A DNA stretch of 64,000 nucleotides from JADJNW01 sp964526645 (GCA_964526645.1 CAZGJN010000009.1:41000-104999); one strand, 5' to 3'; counted from the first letter of the stretch, positions 17,151-25,542 are shown. Notes: a model not told the origin generated them from the sequence alone. Made by a program: numbers and translations.

Positions 17151-18392
17151 TTAATCTTCTTCAAATTCTGCTGCGAGAATACGCACCACTTCTCTGACGG
17201 TTTCCTCTTCGAGATCGGTACGACGCACCAATTCCTCCACCCGGAGTGCTAATACACTCTTGGCAGTATCGCAGCCTATGGATTTGAGGGTATCAATGAC
17301 CCACTCTTCGATTTCATCTGAGAATTCATCCAGATCAACATCGTCAATTTCAATTTCATCGGGGGCATTTCGGAATACGTCAATCTCGTAACCAGTCAAT
17401 TGACTTGCGAGTTTGATATTGGTACCCCCTTTGCCGATAGCCAAAGAAACCTGATCGGGCTCTAGATAAACTGCCGCTCGCTTTGCTTCCTGGTCTAACT
17501 GGATGTTGGTCACTTTGGCAGGAGTCAATGCCCGTTGAATAAACAAGCTGGCGTTGTTGGTATAGTTGACGATGTCAATATTTTCATTGCGCAACTCGCG
17601 CACGATGCCGTGAATACGCGAGCCTTTCATCCCCACGCAGGCGCCCACGGGGTCAATGCGGTCATCGTAGGATTCTACGGCTACTTTGGCGCGTTCTCCC
17701 GGAATCCGCACGATTTTTTTCACGGTAATCAATCCATCTTCAATTTCGGGTACTTCCTGTTCGAGGAGTTTTTCGAGGAAAGTTTCATCCGTTCGTGATA
17801 CGATCACGGCAGGAGTATTGTTTTTCATTTCCACTTTTTTGATCACGCCACGCACCATATCTCCCTTTCGGAAAAAGTCTCCTTTGATCATTTCGGTTCT
17901 GGGCATGATCACTTCGTTATTGGTCGCATCATCTAGGATGAGGATTTCCTTTTTCATGATTTGGCTCACTTCCCCTACGATCATGTCACCTACACGCTCA
18001 TTGTAGCGGCGATAGACCTCATCTTTTTCCAACTCCATAATTCGGGAAATGAGTGTCTGGCGCGCTGCCATAATTGCCCGTCGCCCGAAATCTTCCAGGA
18101 ATAATTGTTCGTAGCATTCCTCTCCAATTTCATAATCTTCATCAATAGAGAGTGCTTCTGATAGGGAGATTTGGCTGCGGTCGTCAGTTACCTCGCCATC
18201 CGGCACGATTTCGCGCACCCGCCAAAGCTCAAGGTCACCTGTTGTAGTATTTACGATAACATCAAAATTCTCATCCGAGCCATATTTTTTTCGAATCAGC
18301 GTGCGAAAGACATCTTCCAGTACTCTCACCATCGTAGGGCGATCAATGTTTTTACCCGCTTTAAACTCTGAAAAAGTTTCTACTAAGTTCAT
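17151..18392 (-). CDS. nusA: Transcription termination/antitermination factor NusA
   Basis: 413 residues from the ATG at 18392 (MNLVETFSEFKAGKNID); an upstream in-frame start adds 18 residues without family support. N-terminal RNAP-binding domain, S1 domain near 130-200 (GDMIVGEVSQI, PRTEMIKGDFFRKGDMV), KH1/KH2 with DPVGACVGMKGSRI and LAIGKGGTNIKLA, then a short acidic C-terminal helical region. NusA binds RNA polymerase and modulates pausing and intrinsic termination. It lies 64 bases after rimP. Since the operon's first start codon sits inside a terminator-like hairpin, NusA could control its own expression (inference). Confidence 0.96.
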   Translation of the reverse strand: MNLVETFSEFKAGKNIDRPTMVRVLEDVFRTLIRKKYGSDENFDVIVNTTTGDLELWRVREIVPDGEVTDDRSQISLSEALSIDEDYEIGEECYEQLFLEDFGRRAIMAARQTLISRIMELEKDEVYRRYNERVGDMIVGEVSQIMKKEILILDDATNNEVIMPRTEMIKGDFFRKGDMVRGVIKKVEMKNNTPAVIVSRTDETFLEKLLEQEVPEIEDGLITVKKIVRIPGERAKVAVESYDDRIDPVGACVGMKGSRIHGIVRELRNENIDIVNYTNNASLFIQRALTPAKVTNIQLDQEAKRAAVYLEPDQVSLAIGKGGTNIKLASQLTGYEIDVFRNAPDEIEIDDVDLDEFSDEIEEWVIDTLKSIGCDTAKSVLALRVEELVRRTDLEEETVREVVRILAAEFEED

Positions 18393-18456
18393 ACACAAAT
18401 CATTGTTGTCGGTCAAAGGTTGTGGCGGCTTTCTGCCTACAGCCAACCGATTTTTT

Positions 18457-18969
18457 TTAAAATTGAATTTTTATAACTGCTTTTTTGATTTCTTCATACG
18501 GAATAATCGTCTGCACAACTTCTTTTTTCTTTTTTTTACCTTCTTTGAAGATCACTATTTCCTCGACCGTAGCTGCGAAATCTGTCGCACTCACCAGTTT
18601 GCCTATTTTTTTATTTCCACTTTGCGTAGCGATTTCGATATTGCGCCCAATATTTTTTTTGTATTGCCGTGGCAATTTGAGGGGGCGCCCCACGCCTGGT
18701 GAAGAAACATCGAGTGTATAGTGATCGCCTAAGGGTTGTTCTTCATCAAGATAGGCTTCTATATAACGGCTTATTTTCTGGCATTTTTCAAATGTTACAC
18801 CGCTATCGCTATCAATAAAAAGTTCCAATTTGTTATTTTTCTCAGAAAAGAACATATCAACCAAAAAGCAATCTGCAAACTCAGGCTCTTCAAACTTCTT
18901 GTCCAGTAAATCTGCTATACGCGCTTCCACGAGTAATTCAGGATTGTGGATAAAAAAAAGAGGGAACAT
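18457..18969 (-). CDS. rimP: Ribosome maturation factor RimP
   Basis: 170 residues. The core FLVDMFF, LELFIDSDSGVTFEKC, YTLDVSSPGVGRPLK and GKLVSATDFAATVEEI is typical of RimP, which helps 30S assembly. The ATG at 18969 has a strong GGAGGG eight bases upstream, rare among the genes here, but the first codons (MFPLFFIHN) are encoded by the 3' arm and T-run of a hairpin and look unlike other RimP N-termini. A GTG about 15 codons downstream (VEARIADLL) is an alternative start without a good ribosome site. Confidence 0.9.
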   Translation of the reverse strand: MFPLFFIHNPELLVEARIADLLDKKFEEPEFADCFLVDMFFSEKNNKLELFIDSDSGVTFEKCQKISRYIEAYLDEEQPLGDHYTLDVSSPGVGRPLKLPRQYKKNIGRNIEIATQSGNKKIGKLVSATDFAATVEEIVIFKEGKKKKKEVVQTIIPYEEIKKAVIKIQF

Positions 18970-18980
18970 TTTGTTCCCTC
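18952..18980 (-). terminator. Terminator-like hairpin over the rimP start codon
   Basis: On the minus strand a perfect 9-bp stem GAGGGAACA / TGTTCCCTC with an AAA loop is followed by eight T residues. The 5' arm contains the Shine-Dalgarno sequence and the ATG begins at the loop. It is a textbook intrinsic-terminator shape about 20-50 bases after the predicted transcription start, so it may attenuate rimP-nusA-infB or block its translation. No other minus-strand gene upstream could use it. Confidence 0.7.
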
Positions 18981-19007
18981 CACTGATTTCTATTTCTTAT
19001 TCAGGTG

Positions 19008-19038
19008 CAAATATAAGGCATTTTATATTGAAAAGCAA
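19008..19038 (-). promoter_or_regulatory. Promoter of rimP-nusA-infB
   Basis: Minus strand: TTG box at 19038-19036, 20-base spacer, then TATATTTG at 19015-19008. This is an exact match to the Bacteroidota primary-sigma promoter pattern. Transcription should start near 19002, giving a leader of about 32 bases. Confidence 0.7.
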
Positions 19039-19132
19039 GTACCCTGTGCTTTTGAATTGGGGAGGTTGCAAAAATTTAATGAAATTTTGTAATATCGCAT
19101 GCCGTTGTCAAGGAACAGCGATTTTAAATTTT

Positions 19133-20398
19133 ATGAAAAATAGCATCATTACAAGGGTTGTTTTGTTGGGTACGATTGCCGTGGTAGGTATCTTGGCGGT
19201 ACAAACTTATTGGGTGGTGAGTACCTGGAATATCAACGAGGCGGAATTCAATCAAAAAGTGCACCTGGCGCTGTACAATGTGGCGAGTGCATTAGCGGAT
19301 GTGACGGGTTCTACGCTGCCTGCGCGTAATGTAGTGAAGCAACGCACTACAAATTATTATGTAGTAAATATCGCTAATGAAATTAATCCGGAGAATTTGG
19401 AATATTTTTTGCAGCGCGAACTCGAATCGCTCGCCTTGAATATTGATTTTGAATATGCGGTGTTTGATTGCCACACTAATGAAATGGTTTATGGAAATTA
19501 TTATGCTTATGATTCGAATTCCAAAAAAAAGGCAGAATCGGGGCAGTTGCCTACATATAGTGAATTTACTTATTACTTTGGTGTAAAATTTCCTACGCGA
19601 TCCGGCTACCTTTTTAGCAAAATGCAATTGTCTATTATTTTTTCGGTTATTTTATTAGTGACAGTTGCTTTTTTTGCCTATTCCATGTTTGTTATTTTAC
19701 AGCAAAAGCGGCTCTCAGAGATGCAAAAGGATTTTATTAATAACATGACGCATGAGTTTAAAACGCCCATTTCTACTGTAAAAATAGCAGCTGATGTTTT
19801 TTTGCACAGTGCGCAGGTGCAGCAGGATAAACGCTTGTTTCGATATGCTCATGTTATTAAAGAACAAAATCAAAGATTGAATAAGCAGGTAGAGAATGTG
19901 CTGCAAATTGCTCGATTGGAGCGCGATAATTTTGAGCTAAATCTGGAACCCATCGCACTAAATGATTTACTCGAGGAGATCAGCGCGAGCTGTTTCTTAA
20001 AAATAGAAAAACTGGGAGGGCATTTAGAGACAAAATTGTCGGATGAAAACATTGTTATTCAGGCGGATCGCTTGCATTTAACCAACGTTTTGCATAATTT
20101 GTTGGATAATGCGATGAAATATTGCAAAACAGCGCCTGCTGTAAAGCTGAGCCTGGAAAAAACGCAAAAAGGCCGCATTATACTCTCCGTTGCGGATAAT
20201 GGAATCGGTATTGCAAAAGAATATCAAAGCAAGGTATTTGAAAAGTTTTATCGCGTACCCACCGGCAATGTGCACGATGTAAAAGGCTTTGGCTTGGGGT
20301 TGTTTTATGTGAAAAATATTTGCAGGAAGCACGGCTGGAAAATTAGTTTGGACAGTGAAGTGAATAAAGGGACGAAGATTTGTATTTTAATACGTTAA
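19133..20398 (+). CDS. Orphan sensor histidine kinase
   Basis: 421 residues from ATG 19133. Membrane segment 1 at about 8-30, an extracytoplasmic sensor region to about 162, membrane segment 2 at about 164-188, then HisKA with H-box NNMTHEFKTPIS (phospho-acceptor His207) and HATPase with N-box HNLLDNAMKY, G1 DNGIGIA and G2 GFGLGLFYV. It autophosphorylates and passes phosphate to a response regulator. No regulator gene is adjacent in the window. The upstream gap of 163 bases is shared with the divergent rimP promoter. An OmpA-like gene follows. Confidence 0.88.
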   Translation: MKNSIITRVVLLGTIAVVGILAVQTYWVVSTWNINEAEFNQKVHLALYNVASALADVTGSTLPARNVVKQRTTNYYVVNIANEINPENLEYFLQRELESLALNIDFEYAVFDCHTNEMVYGNYYAYDSNSKKKAESGQLPTYSEFTYYFGVKFPTRSGYLFSKMQLSIIFSVILLVTVAFFAYSMFVILQQKRLSEMQKDFINNMTHEFKTPISTVKIAADVFLHSAQVQQDKRLFRYAHVIKEQNQRLNKQVENVLQIARLERDNFELNLEPIALNDLLEEISASCFLKIEKLGGHLETKLSDENIVIQADRLHLTNVLHNLLDNAMKYCKTAPAVKLSLEKTQKGRIILSVADNGIGIAKEYQSKVFEKFYRVPTGNVHDVKGFGLGLFYVKNICRKHGWKISLDSEVNKGTKICILIR

Positions 20399-20437
20399 TT
20401 TTCAACAGTATAAGGTTTCACCTAAAATCTCCCGATC

Positions 20438-20857
20438 ATGAAAAAGCACTTTTTTATTGCCCTGCTTTTGATTACTGCTGCTACGACGGCCTTCGCGCAG
20501 GAAGAAAAACCTGATCAGTATGTTTTTAGTATTTATTTTGGAGGCGGAAGTTATTATATTGATGAAGCACAAATTCAAAAATTGCACAAATGGCTGGATG
20601 GTATTCCCGATATTGAGACCCACCAGATTAGCATCCACAGCCACACGGATAATATTGGAAGTATGGAGTATAATAAAATGCTCTCTCGCTATCGGAGTGA
20701 ATCTACCTTACAACAACTCCTTCATAAAGGGATTCCGCGCGATATTATTGACATTGCCGATTTTGGGGAAGAAAGCCCCGTGTATGATAATGCTACCTGG
20801 AACGGGAAGCTTCACAACCGCCGTGTAGATGTAATTATCAAGCCTTTGGTGATGTGA
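20438..20857 (+). CDS. OmpA-like C-terminal domain protein
   Basis: 139 residues with a signal peptide (MKKHFFIALLLITAATTAFAQ). The rest is a single OmpA-type domain: VFSIYFGGGSYYID, the motif HSHTDNIGSMEYNKMLSRYR, GIPRDIIDIADFGEESP and NRRVDVII. The NRR segment matches the peptidoglycan-binding (diaminopimelate-contacting) region, so it is probably a periplasmic cell-wall-binding protein. No barrel or lipobox is present. It lies 39 bases after the kinase gene. Confidence 0.8.
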   Translation: MKKHFFIALLLITAATTAFAQEEKPDQYVFSIYFGGGSYYIDEAQIQKLHKWLDGIPDIETHQISIHSHTDNIGSMEYNKMLSRYRSESTLQQLLHKGIPRDIIDIADFGEESPVYDNATWNGKLHNRRVDVIIKPLVM

Positions 20858-20963
20858 AAATTGTATTTTCTACACTAACTTTTGTCAATTGCCAAGGTGA
20901 GATTTATCTTTTCCGAAAATGCTTTTGCCTGCCTACTTTTGGGCGTACAAAAATGATATTACC

Positions 20964-22253
20964 ATGAGCTCAAAAACTTACGTACCCGTAAGCCCCGAAG
21001 AAGCGGTAGCCGGTATTAAATCAGGAGATAAAATTTTCATACATAGTGCTGCGGCTGCACCCCAGGTACTGGCACAAGCCCTGGCAAATAGGGGAGAAGA
21101 ACTAAAAAATGTGGAGATTTATCAGCTGCACACCGAAGGGAAAGCCCCCTATGCCGAGCCACAGTTTGAGCACAGTTTTCACGTGAAAAGCCTTTTCACT
21201 GGTGCCAATATGCGCCAGGCAGTGCAAGATGGGCGTGCTGACTTCGTGCCGATTTTTTTGAGTGATATCCCTCGCTTGTTTCGTCGGGGGGTAGTGCAAC
21301 TGGACACAGCACTTCTACAGGTATCGCCACCTGATCAGCATGGCTATTGCACCTTAGGCGTTTCGGTGGATACTTCGCTGGCAGCAGCCCAAACGGCTAA
21401 AGTATTAATCGCTGAAATCAATCCGAATATGCCGCGCACCAATGGCGATGGCAATATTCACATCAGCAAGTTTCAGAAAGTAATAGACGTAAACTATAAA
21501 CTCCCCACGCTTGAAATCCCGCCGCCCGATGCAGTTGAAACTCGAATCGGGCAGTACATTGCTGAATTGGTAGAGGATGGCGCTACGCTACAGATGGGAA
21601 TCGGTGCTATCCCAAATGCCGCCTTAGTGGCTATGGAAAACCACAAAGAGCTGGGAATTCACACAGAAATGTTTTCAGATGGTATCTTGCCTCTGATTGA
21701 AAAAGGGGTGATCACCAACCAACACAAGGTGCGGCATCGAAATCACTTAGTGACAGGTTTTTTGGTTGGCTCTCAACATTTGTATGATTTTGTAAATGCT
21801 AATCCGATCGTTCGGGTCTTAGATATTCAATACGTCAATGATACGGCTATCATCCGCCAAAATCCTAAAGTGACGGCGATCAATAGCGCCATAGAAGTAG
21901 ATTTGAGTGGTCAGGTGTGCGCCGATTCTATAGGCACGAGGATTTACTCGGGGGTAGGTGGGCAGATGGACTTCGTGCGGGGTTCTGCGCTTTCGGAAGG
22001 AGGAAAACCAATCATTGCTTTGCCTTCCGTGACCAACAAAGGCATTAGTCGAATTACTGCCATGCTCAAGCCCGGCGCAGGCGTGGTAACCACCAGGGCG
22101 CATGTACACTACGTTGTGACGGAATATGGTGTTGCGAATCTTTTTGGTAAAAGCATCCGCGAGCGCGCTAAAGAATTGATTCGAATTGCGCACCCCGACC
22201 ATCGCGAGCAACTCGCCAAAGAGGCTTTGGAAGTATGGCATGTGCATATCTGA
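20964..22253 (+). CDS. Acetyl-CoA hydrolase / 4-hydroxybutyrate CoA-transferase family
   Basis: 429 residues from ATG 20964 (MSSKTYVPVSPEE); an in-frame ATG at 20919 would add 15 residues. Family features: VSPPDQHGYCTLGVSVD, LQMGIGAIPNA, HTEMFSDGI with the likely catalytic Glu235, SGVGGQMDFVRG, and the C-terminal VVTEYGVANLFGKS. These enzymes move CoA between acyl groups through a glutamyl-CoA intermediate. The precise acyl substrate (acetate, butyrate or 4-hydroxybutyrate) cannot be told from sequence. No terminator follows before the tRNA region. Confidence 0.85.
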   Translation: MSSKTYVPVSPEEAVAGIKSGDKIFIHSAAAAPQVLAQALANRGEELKNVEIYQLHTEGKAPYAEPQFEHSFHVKSLFTGANMRQAVQDGRADFVPIFLSDIPRLFRRGVVQLDTALLQVSPPDQHGYCTLGVSVDTSLAAAQTAKVLIAEINPNMPRTNGDGNIHISKFQKVIDVNYKLPTLEIPPPDAVETRIGQYIAELVEDGATLQMGIGAIPNAALVAMENHKELGIHTEMFSDGILPLIEKGVITNQHKVRHRNHLVTGFLVGSQHLYDFVNANPIVRVLDIQYVNDTAIIRQNPKVTAINSAIEVDLSGQVCADSIGTRIYSGVGGQMDFVRGSALSEGGKPIIALPSVTNKGISRITAMLKPGAGVVTTRAHVHYVVTEYGVANLFGKSIRERAKELIRIAHPDHREQLAKEALEVWHVHI

Positions 22254-22270
22254 TTTTTGGTGCTAAGCCA

Positions 22271-22330
22271 ACGGCTGAAGGTAAGGCTTTCGGGTTAGTG
22301 GGTGATGACGGATTCGAACCGCCGACCCTC
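22271..22330. repeat. Direct repeat flanking GIY-YIG gene, left copy
   Basis: The 60 bases at 22271-22330 match 22640-22699 with one mismatch (offset 369). The repeat covers the 3' half of the tRNA-like gene and its downstream flank. The identity continues in the tRNA 5' half after a divergent anticodon segment. Confidence 0.85.
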
Positions 22331-22375
22331 CCGATTGAAAATCGGGATGCGCTGAACCGGCTGAGCTAATCACCT
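22300..22375 (-). tRNA. tRNA-like sequence with abnormal anticodon arm (nominal Glu, UUC)
   Basis: It shares the D-loop, T-arm and 3' acceptor strand with the tRNA-Val at 22668-22742, but the anticodon arm is 19 nt in place of 17: TCCCGA, loop TTTTCAA, TCGGGA, a 6-bp stem that could zip to 8 bp. The nominal anticodon is UUC (Glu). The D stem has a T-C mismatch (GCTC/GCGC) and the first acceptor pair is A-C. Glu identity elements are not obvious. I think it is a degenerate duplicate of the Val tRNA or a tRNA-like RNA, not a normal Glu tRNA. Its 5' end forms the last codons and stop of the GIY-YIG gene. No encoded CCA. Confidence 0.55.
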
Positions 22376-22623
22376 TTTTTGGGGATGAGACCTTCAATAA
22401 ATTTGCGACTTTTCATTCGCTTGATGAAATGTTCTCTTTGGCGAGCTGCGGCATTGGAAGAAAAAGTTTCGGTGTAGAAAAGTTGCCAGTCAGGTGCCCC
22501 TGCTGTGGTAGCCTTGTTGCGCCCTTGCTGATGTCGGTGCAGTCGGTCATCCAGGTTTTTAGTAGAACCAATGTAGTAGCGATCAATCTTGGCGCTATAA
22601 ATAATGTAAACAGTGTAAACCAT
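22366..22623 (-). CDS. GIY-YIG nuclease family protein
   Basis: 85 residues from the ATG at 22623 (MVYTVYIIYSAKIDRYYIGST). The GIY-YIG core is shown by VYIIYS, YYIGST, the DDRLHRHQQG Arg helix, and a C-terminal helix with FIKRMKSRKFIEGLI. Small proteins of this group are single-domain endonuclease-like proteins related to UvrC/homing nucleases. A longer in-frame reading up to 22740 is only translation of the tRNA. The last codons and the TAG stop come from the 5' end of the tRNA-like sequence, so the gene is wedged between two tRNA copies; a terminator separates its start from tRNA-Val. Confidence 0.8.
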   Translation of the reverse strand: MVYTVYIIYSAKIDRYYIGSTKNLDDRLHRHQQGRNKATTAGAPDWQLFYTETFSSNAAARQREHFIKRMKSRKFIEGLIPKKGD

Positions 22624-22627
22624 AAAC

Positions 22628-22659
22628 AAAAAAAGCCTTACGGCTGAAGGTAAGGCTTT
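22628..22659 (-). terminator. Terminator of tRNA-Val
   Basis: Minus strand: 10-bp stem AAAGCCTTAC / GTAAGGCTTT (22659-22650 and 22641-22632) with loop CTTCAGCC, followed by TTTT. It ends the tRNA-Val transcript just before the GIY-YIG start. The equivalent after the tRNA-like copy is degenerate (only AAGCC/GGCTT can pair). Confidence 0.75.
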
Positions 22660-22699
22660 CGAGTTAGTGGGTGATGACGGATTCGAACCGCCGACCCTC
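22640..22699. repeat. Direct repeat flanking GIY-YIG gene, right copy
   Basis: Partner of 22271-22330, one mismatch in 60 bases. It covers the T-arm half of tRNA-Val and its downstream flank, so the unit that was duplicated is a tRNA gene plus its 3' terminator region. Confidence 0.85.
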
Positions 22700-22742
22700 T
22701 GCTTGTAAGGCAGATGCTCTGAACCGGCTGAGCTAATCACCC
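22668..22742 (-). tRNA. tRNA-Val (anticodon UAC)
   Basis: A complete cloverleaf: acceptor GGGTGAT/ATCACCC, D stem GCTC/GAGC, anticodon stem TCTGC/GCAGA with loop CTTACAA (anticodon TAC), T stem GGCGG/CCGTC with loop TTCGAAT. Discriminator A; CCA is not encoded. A strong promoter lies just upstream and a terminator follows. Confidence 0.93.
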
Positions 22743-22777
22743 CTGTGTTGGATTTGCCCTTCTTTCAAAGGCGAGTG

Positions 22778-22808
22778 CAAAGATAAACTGGTATTCTATT
22801 CAAAGCAA
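22778..22808 (-). promoter_or_regulatory. Promoter of tRNA-Val
   Basis: Minus strand TTG (22808-22806), 20-base spacer, TATCTTTG (22785-22778). The predicted start is about 30 bases before the mature tRNA 5' end. Confidence 0.7.
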
Positions 22809-22925
22809 TTTTTTTGAAGAAAAATTATAAAGAAAATTCTATTCTTTTCGGCATATATTTGTATTCAACTGCGTATCCTCTGATTGAATCGTTATTTTTA
22901 CAAACTGAACCTACGGTTGCTTTCT

Positions 22926-25484
22926 ATGAAAAAGTTTTTCAAAAGATTTGCCATCTTTTTAGCTATCCTCATTGTCACACTTGTCCTGGCTTGGATTGTT
23001 ATCGCCTCGATGTTCCAGGAACAGGTTGGGCGCAGCATCGTAAAGGAAATCAACAAGCAACTTAAAACAGAACTGAAGGTAAAGGATTTTAACCTTTCTG
23101 CCATTCGGACCTTTCCCAGTGTGGCTGCGGATTTGAAAGAGGTGGTACTGAAAGATAATCGCGGTAGGATACTGATGGAAGCGGAAGCGCTCTCGTTTCG
23201 GTTGAGCTTACTGAGCCTTTTTGGGGCCAGCTTGGATGTAAAATCGGTTGCTATCCGCAATGGCGCTATCAACATTCAGATTGACAAGCAAGGCAAAGGG
23301 AACTATGATATCTTCAAAGAATCCGGTAAAACAGCGCGCAGCGATCCCAAAGAAGAAGGTACAAAAATTGACCTGGAATCCGCTGATTTAAAAAATATTG
23401 AAATCATTTATGAAGACGAAAGTGAGCGGCAAACAATATGGGCGAATGTAGAAAATGCGCGGGCAACCGGACGTTTTTCGAGCAAAAAATTTACACTCAG
23501 AAGCCAAGCAGCGCTTCGCACTCATTTTATAGAAATGGATAGCACGCGCTATCTGGTAGGGCAAAATGTGGGCTACAGTGCGGATGTTTTAGTAAATCTT
23601 GAAGAAGGCGTGTACGATTTGCAGAAAGTGGATCTGAACCTGGGCAATAATGTTTTTGAGGCAGATGGCAGAGTTGAAACCTGGGAGGAGGGCCCCTATT
23701 TTGATTTGTTTTTCACCTGCAAACAAGGCGATCTATCCTCCTTTATTGCCTTGCTGCCGGAGCAATACCTGGCTTCACTTGCTGATTTTACCAGCCGTGG
23801 CAATTTTGAATTCAAAGCAGTGATCAAGGGGCAATCCAAAAAAGGCTTGAATCCTGAAATTCGGGCGGAGGTAAGTTTGCAAAATGGGCAAATCGAAAGC
23901 CCCCGAATGCAAACACCCCTGAAGGATGTCTCTTTTACCGCCAAGTTTACCAACGGAAAATTTAGAACGGATGATAGCTCCATTTTTGAGATTGAAAACC
24001 TGAAGGGCTATTTCAACCGGGAATTGTTTGAAATGCGACTTCGGGTAGAAAATTTAGAGGATCCACACCTTGATTTTGCAGCCGATGGCGTAGTACCGAT
24101 GGCGGCTTTGTATGGCTTGTCTGGAAATCCTAAGATCACGGAAGGCGCAGGAGAAATCGAAATCAAAAACCTTTTGCTGAAGGGGCGCTACAAGGATATG
24201 CTGGCAACGGGCACCATCCAGCGAGTACAGGCAGGTGGCGAAGTGGAGTTTGATGATGTATCCCTCGTGGTGAATGAAGAAAAGATGATGATTGATCGTG
24301 GAAAACTATTGCTCAGCGGCGATACACTTTCTGTACCCGAGTTTGAACTGAATGGCGCAGGGAGCGATATTTTTTTCAGAGGGCAAGCGATCAGCTTTAT
24401 TCCCTTTTTGTTCGCCGATTCCATCAACACCAGGCAGGTGGAGTTGCAATTTCAGGCAGCGCTGCAGTCCAAAAACTTGGATATTGATCGCTTGATGAAG
24501 CTTTCGGCACTGACCGAAGCAGAACAAAAAGCAGATACGCTGACTCAGGACTCCCTCAAGTCGGAAAATATCCAAAAGCGGCAGCAGTTTACCCAGTTTT
24601 TGAAAGGTACTTTCGATGCTCGGATCGAACGATTTAATTACAATCAAATCGAAGGCGATAATTTTATTGGCGAGCTGGAATTTAACAACAACGAATTGGC
24701 GATCAACGGCGCTACCAATGCCATGAAGGGGGATTTTGAGTTGGATGGGAAAGTGTATTTTGAAAAAGCACCGCGCCTGACGGCAAAGCTGGTTTGCAAT
24801 GGCATAGATGCCGAGGCGTTTTTTAGCCAAACAGAAAACTTTGGGCAAACGCTATTGACCTCCAGGAATGTGTCTGGTACACTCAACGCCAAAATTGCGA
24901 TCTATGCTTATTGGGACACAACAGGTAATTTTCAATACGATAAGCTTCGCGTTCTGGGTGGTTTGGACATCCGCGAAGGGCGATTGAAAGATTTTAAAAT
25001 GCTAGAGCAATTTTCCACGTATGTCAAAATGCAGGATTTGATGGATATTCGCTTCGCTAATTTGGAAAACTATTTTGAAATAGCAGAAAGGAAATTATAC
25101 CTGCCGGTTATGTTTATTCAAAGTAATGCAATGAACCTGACCGTGAGTGGAGAGCAGTCTTTTGACAATGAAATGGATTATAATATCAAAGTGAATGCAG
25201 GGCAGGTCATTGCCAATCGCTTCAAATCGGCAAGTACTAAGCCGCAGCCCGCCCGCAAAAATGGATGGTTCAATTTGTATTTTAACATAGCCGGTACGGT
25301 AGAGGACTACAAAGTACAAACTGCTAAAAGGGAAGTACAACGGTATTTTGTATTCAGTGAACGCCGCAAGGACATCGTGAAAAAAGCATTAGCGCGAGAA
25401 TTTGGTAATGTCAAGGAGGTGCAAGAGCCCCTGGACTGGCAAGATGCTGGTTCTCTGGATGAAATACAGGGAGGCGGAAATTAA
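22926..25484 (+). CDS. AsmA-like family protein
   Basis: 852 residues from ATG 22926 (MKKFFKRFAIFLAILIV), which opens directly on a membrane anchor (about 6-30); an in-frame ATG at 22884 would add 14 residues. The remainder is a long periplasmic beta-rich region with AsmA features: LNLSAIRTFPSVAADLKEV-type start (residues 58-75), repeated VxLxNG..IxxP segments, and a C-terminal part (VLGGLDIREGRLKDFKML). AsmA/TamB-type proteins are thought to bridge membranes and carry phospholipids or affect outer-membrane assembly. It is monocistronic as far as seen. Confidence 0.8.
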   Translation: MKKFFKRFAIFLAILIVTLVLAWIVIASMFQEQVGRSIVKEINKQLKTELKVKDFNLSAIRTFPSVAADLKEVVLKDNRGRILMEAEALSFRLSLLSLFGASLDVKSVAIRNGAINIQIDKQGKGNYDIFKESGKTARSDPKEEGTKIDLESADLKNIEIIYEDESERQTIWANVENARATGRFSSKKFTLRSQAALRTHFIEMDSTRYLVGQNVGYSADVLVNLEEGVYDLQKVDLNLGNNVFEADGRVETWEEGPYFDLFFTCKQGDLSSFIALLPEQYLASLADFTSRGNFEFKAVIKGQSKKGLNPEIRAEVSLQNGQIESPRMQTPLKDVSFTAKFTNGKFRTDDSSIFEIENLKGYFNRELFEMRLRVENLEDPHLDFAADGVVPMAALYGLSGNPKITEGAGEIEIKNLLLKGRYKDMLATGTIQRVQAGGEVEFDDVSLVVNEEKMMIDRGKLLLSGDTLSVPEFELNGAGSDIFFRGQAISFIPFLFADSINTRQVELQFQAALQSKNLDIDRLMKLSALTEAEQKADTLTQDSLKSENIQKRQQFTQFLKGTFDARIERFNYNQIEGDNFIGELEFNNNELAINGATNAMKGDFELDGKVYFEKAPRLTAKLVCNGIDAEAFFSQTENFGQTLLTSRNVSGTLNAKIAIYAYWDTTGNFQYDKLRVLGGLDIREGRLKDFKMLEQFSTYVKMQDLMDIRFANLENYFEIAERKLYLPVMFIQSNAMNLTVSGEQSFDNEMDYNIKVNAGQVIANRFKSASTKPQPARKNGWFNLYFNIAGTVEDYKVQTAKREVQRYFVFSERRKDIVKKALAREFGNVKEVQEPLDWQDAGSLDEIQGGGN

Positions 25485-25525
25485 AAAAACAAGAGGCGGG
25501 TACACTTTCCTACATATACCCGCCT
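25483..25525 (-). terminator. Terminator of the DUF4783 gene
   Basis: Minus strand: 9-bp stem AGGCGGGTA (25525-25517) / TACCCGCCT (25502-25494), then CTTGTTTTTTT. It lies between the convergent AsmA-like and DUF4783 genes and may stop both. Confidence 0.75.
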
Positions 25526-25542
25526 GCCTATCAAGCAAAAAC

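Noticed and set aside
22624..22740. Longer reading of the GIY-YIG gene with N-terminus containing VGGSNPSSPT
   Set aside because: That stretch is the translation of the tRNA-Val T-arm region; the ATG at 22623 begins the recognisable domain.
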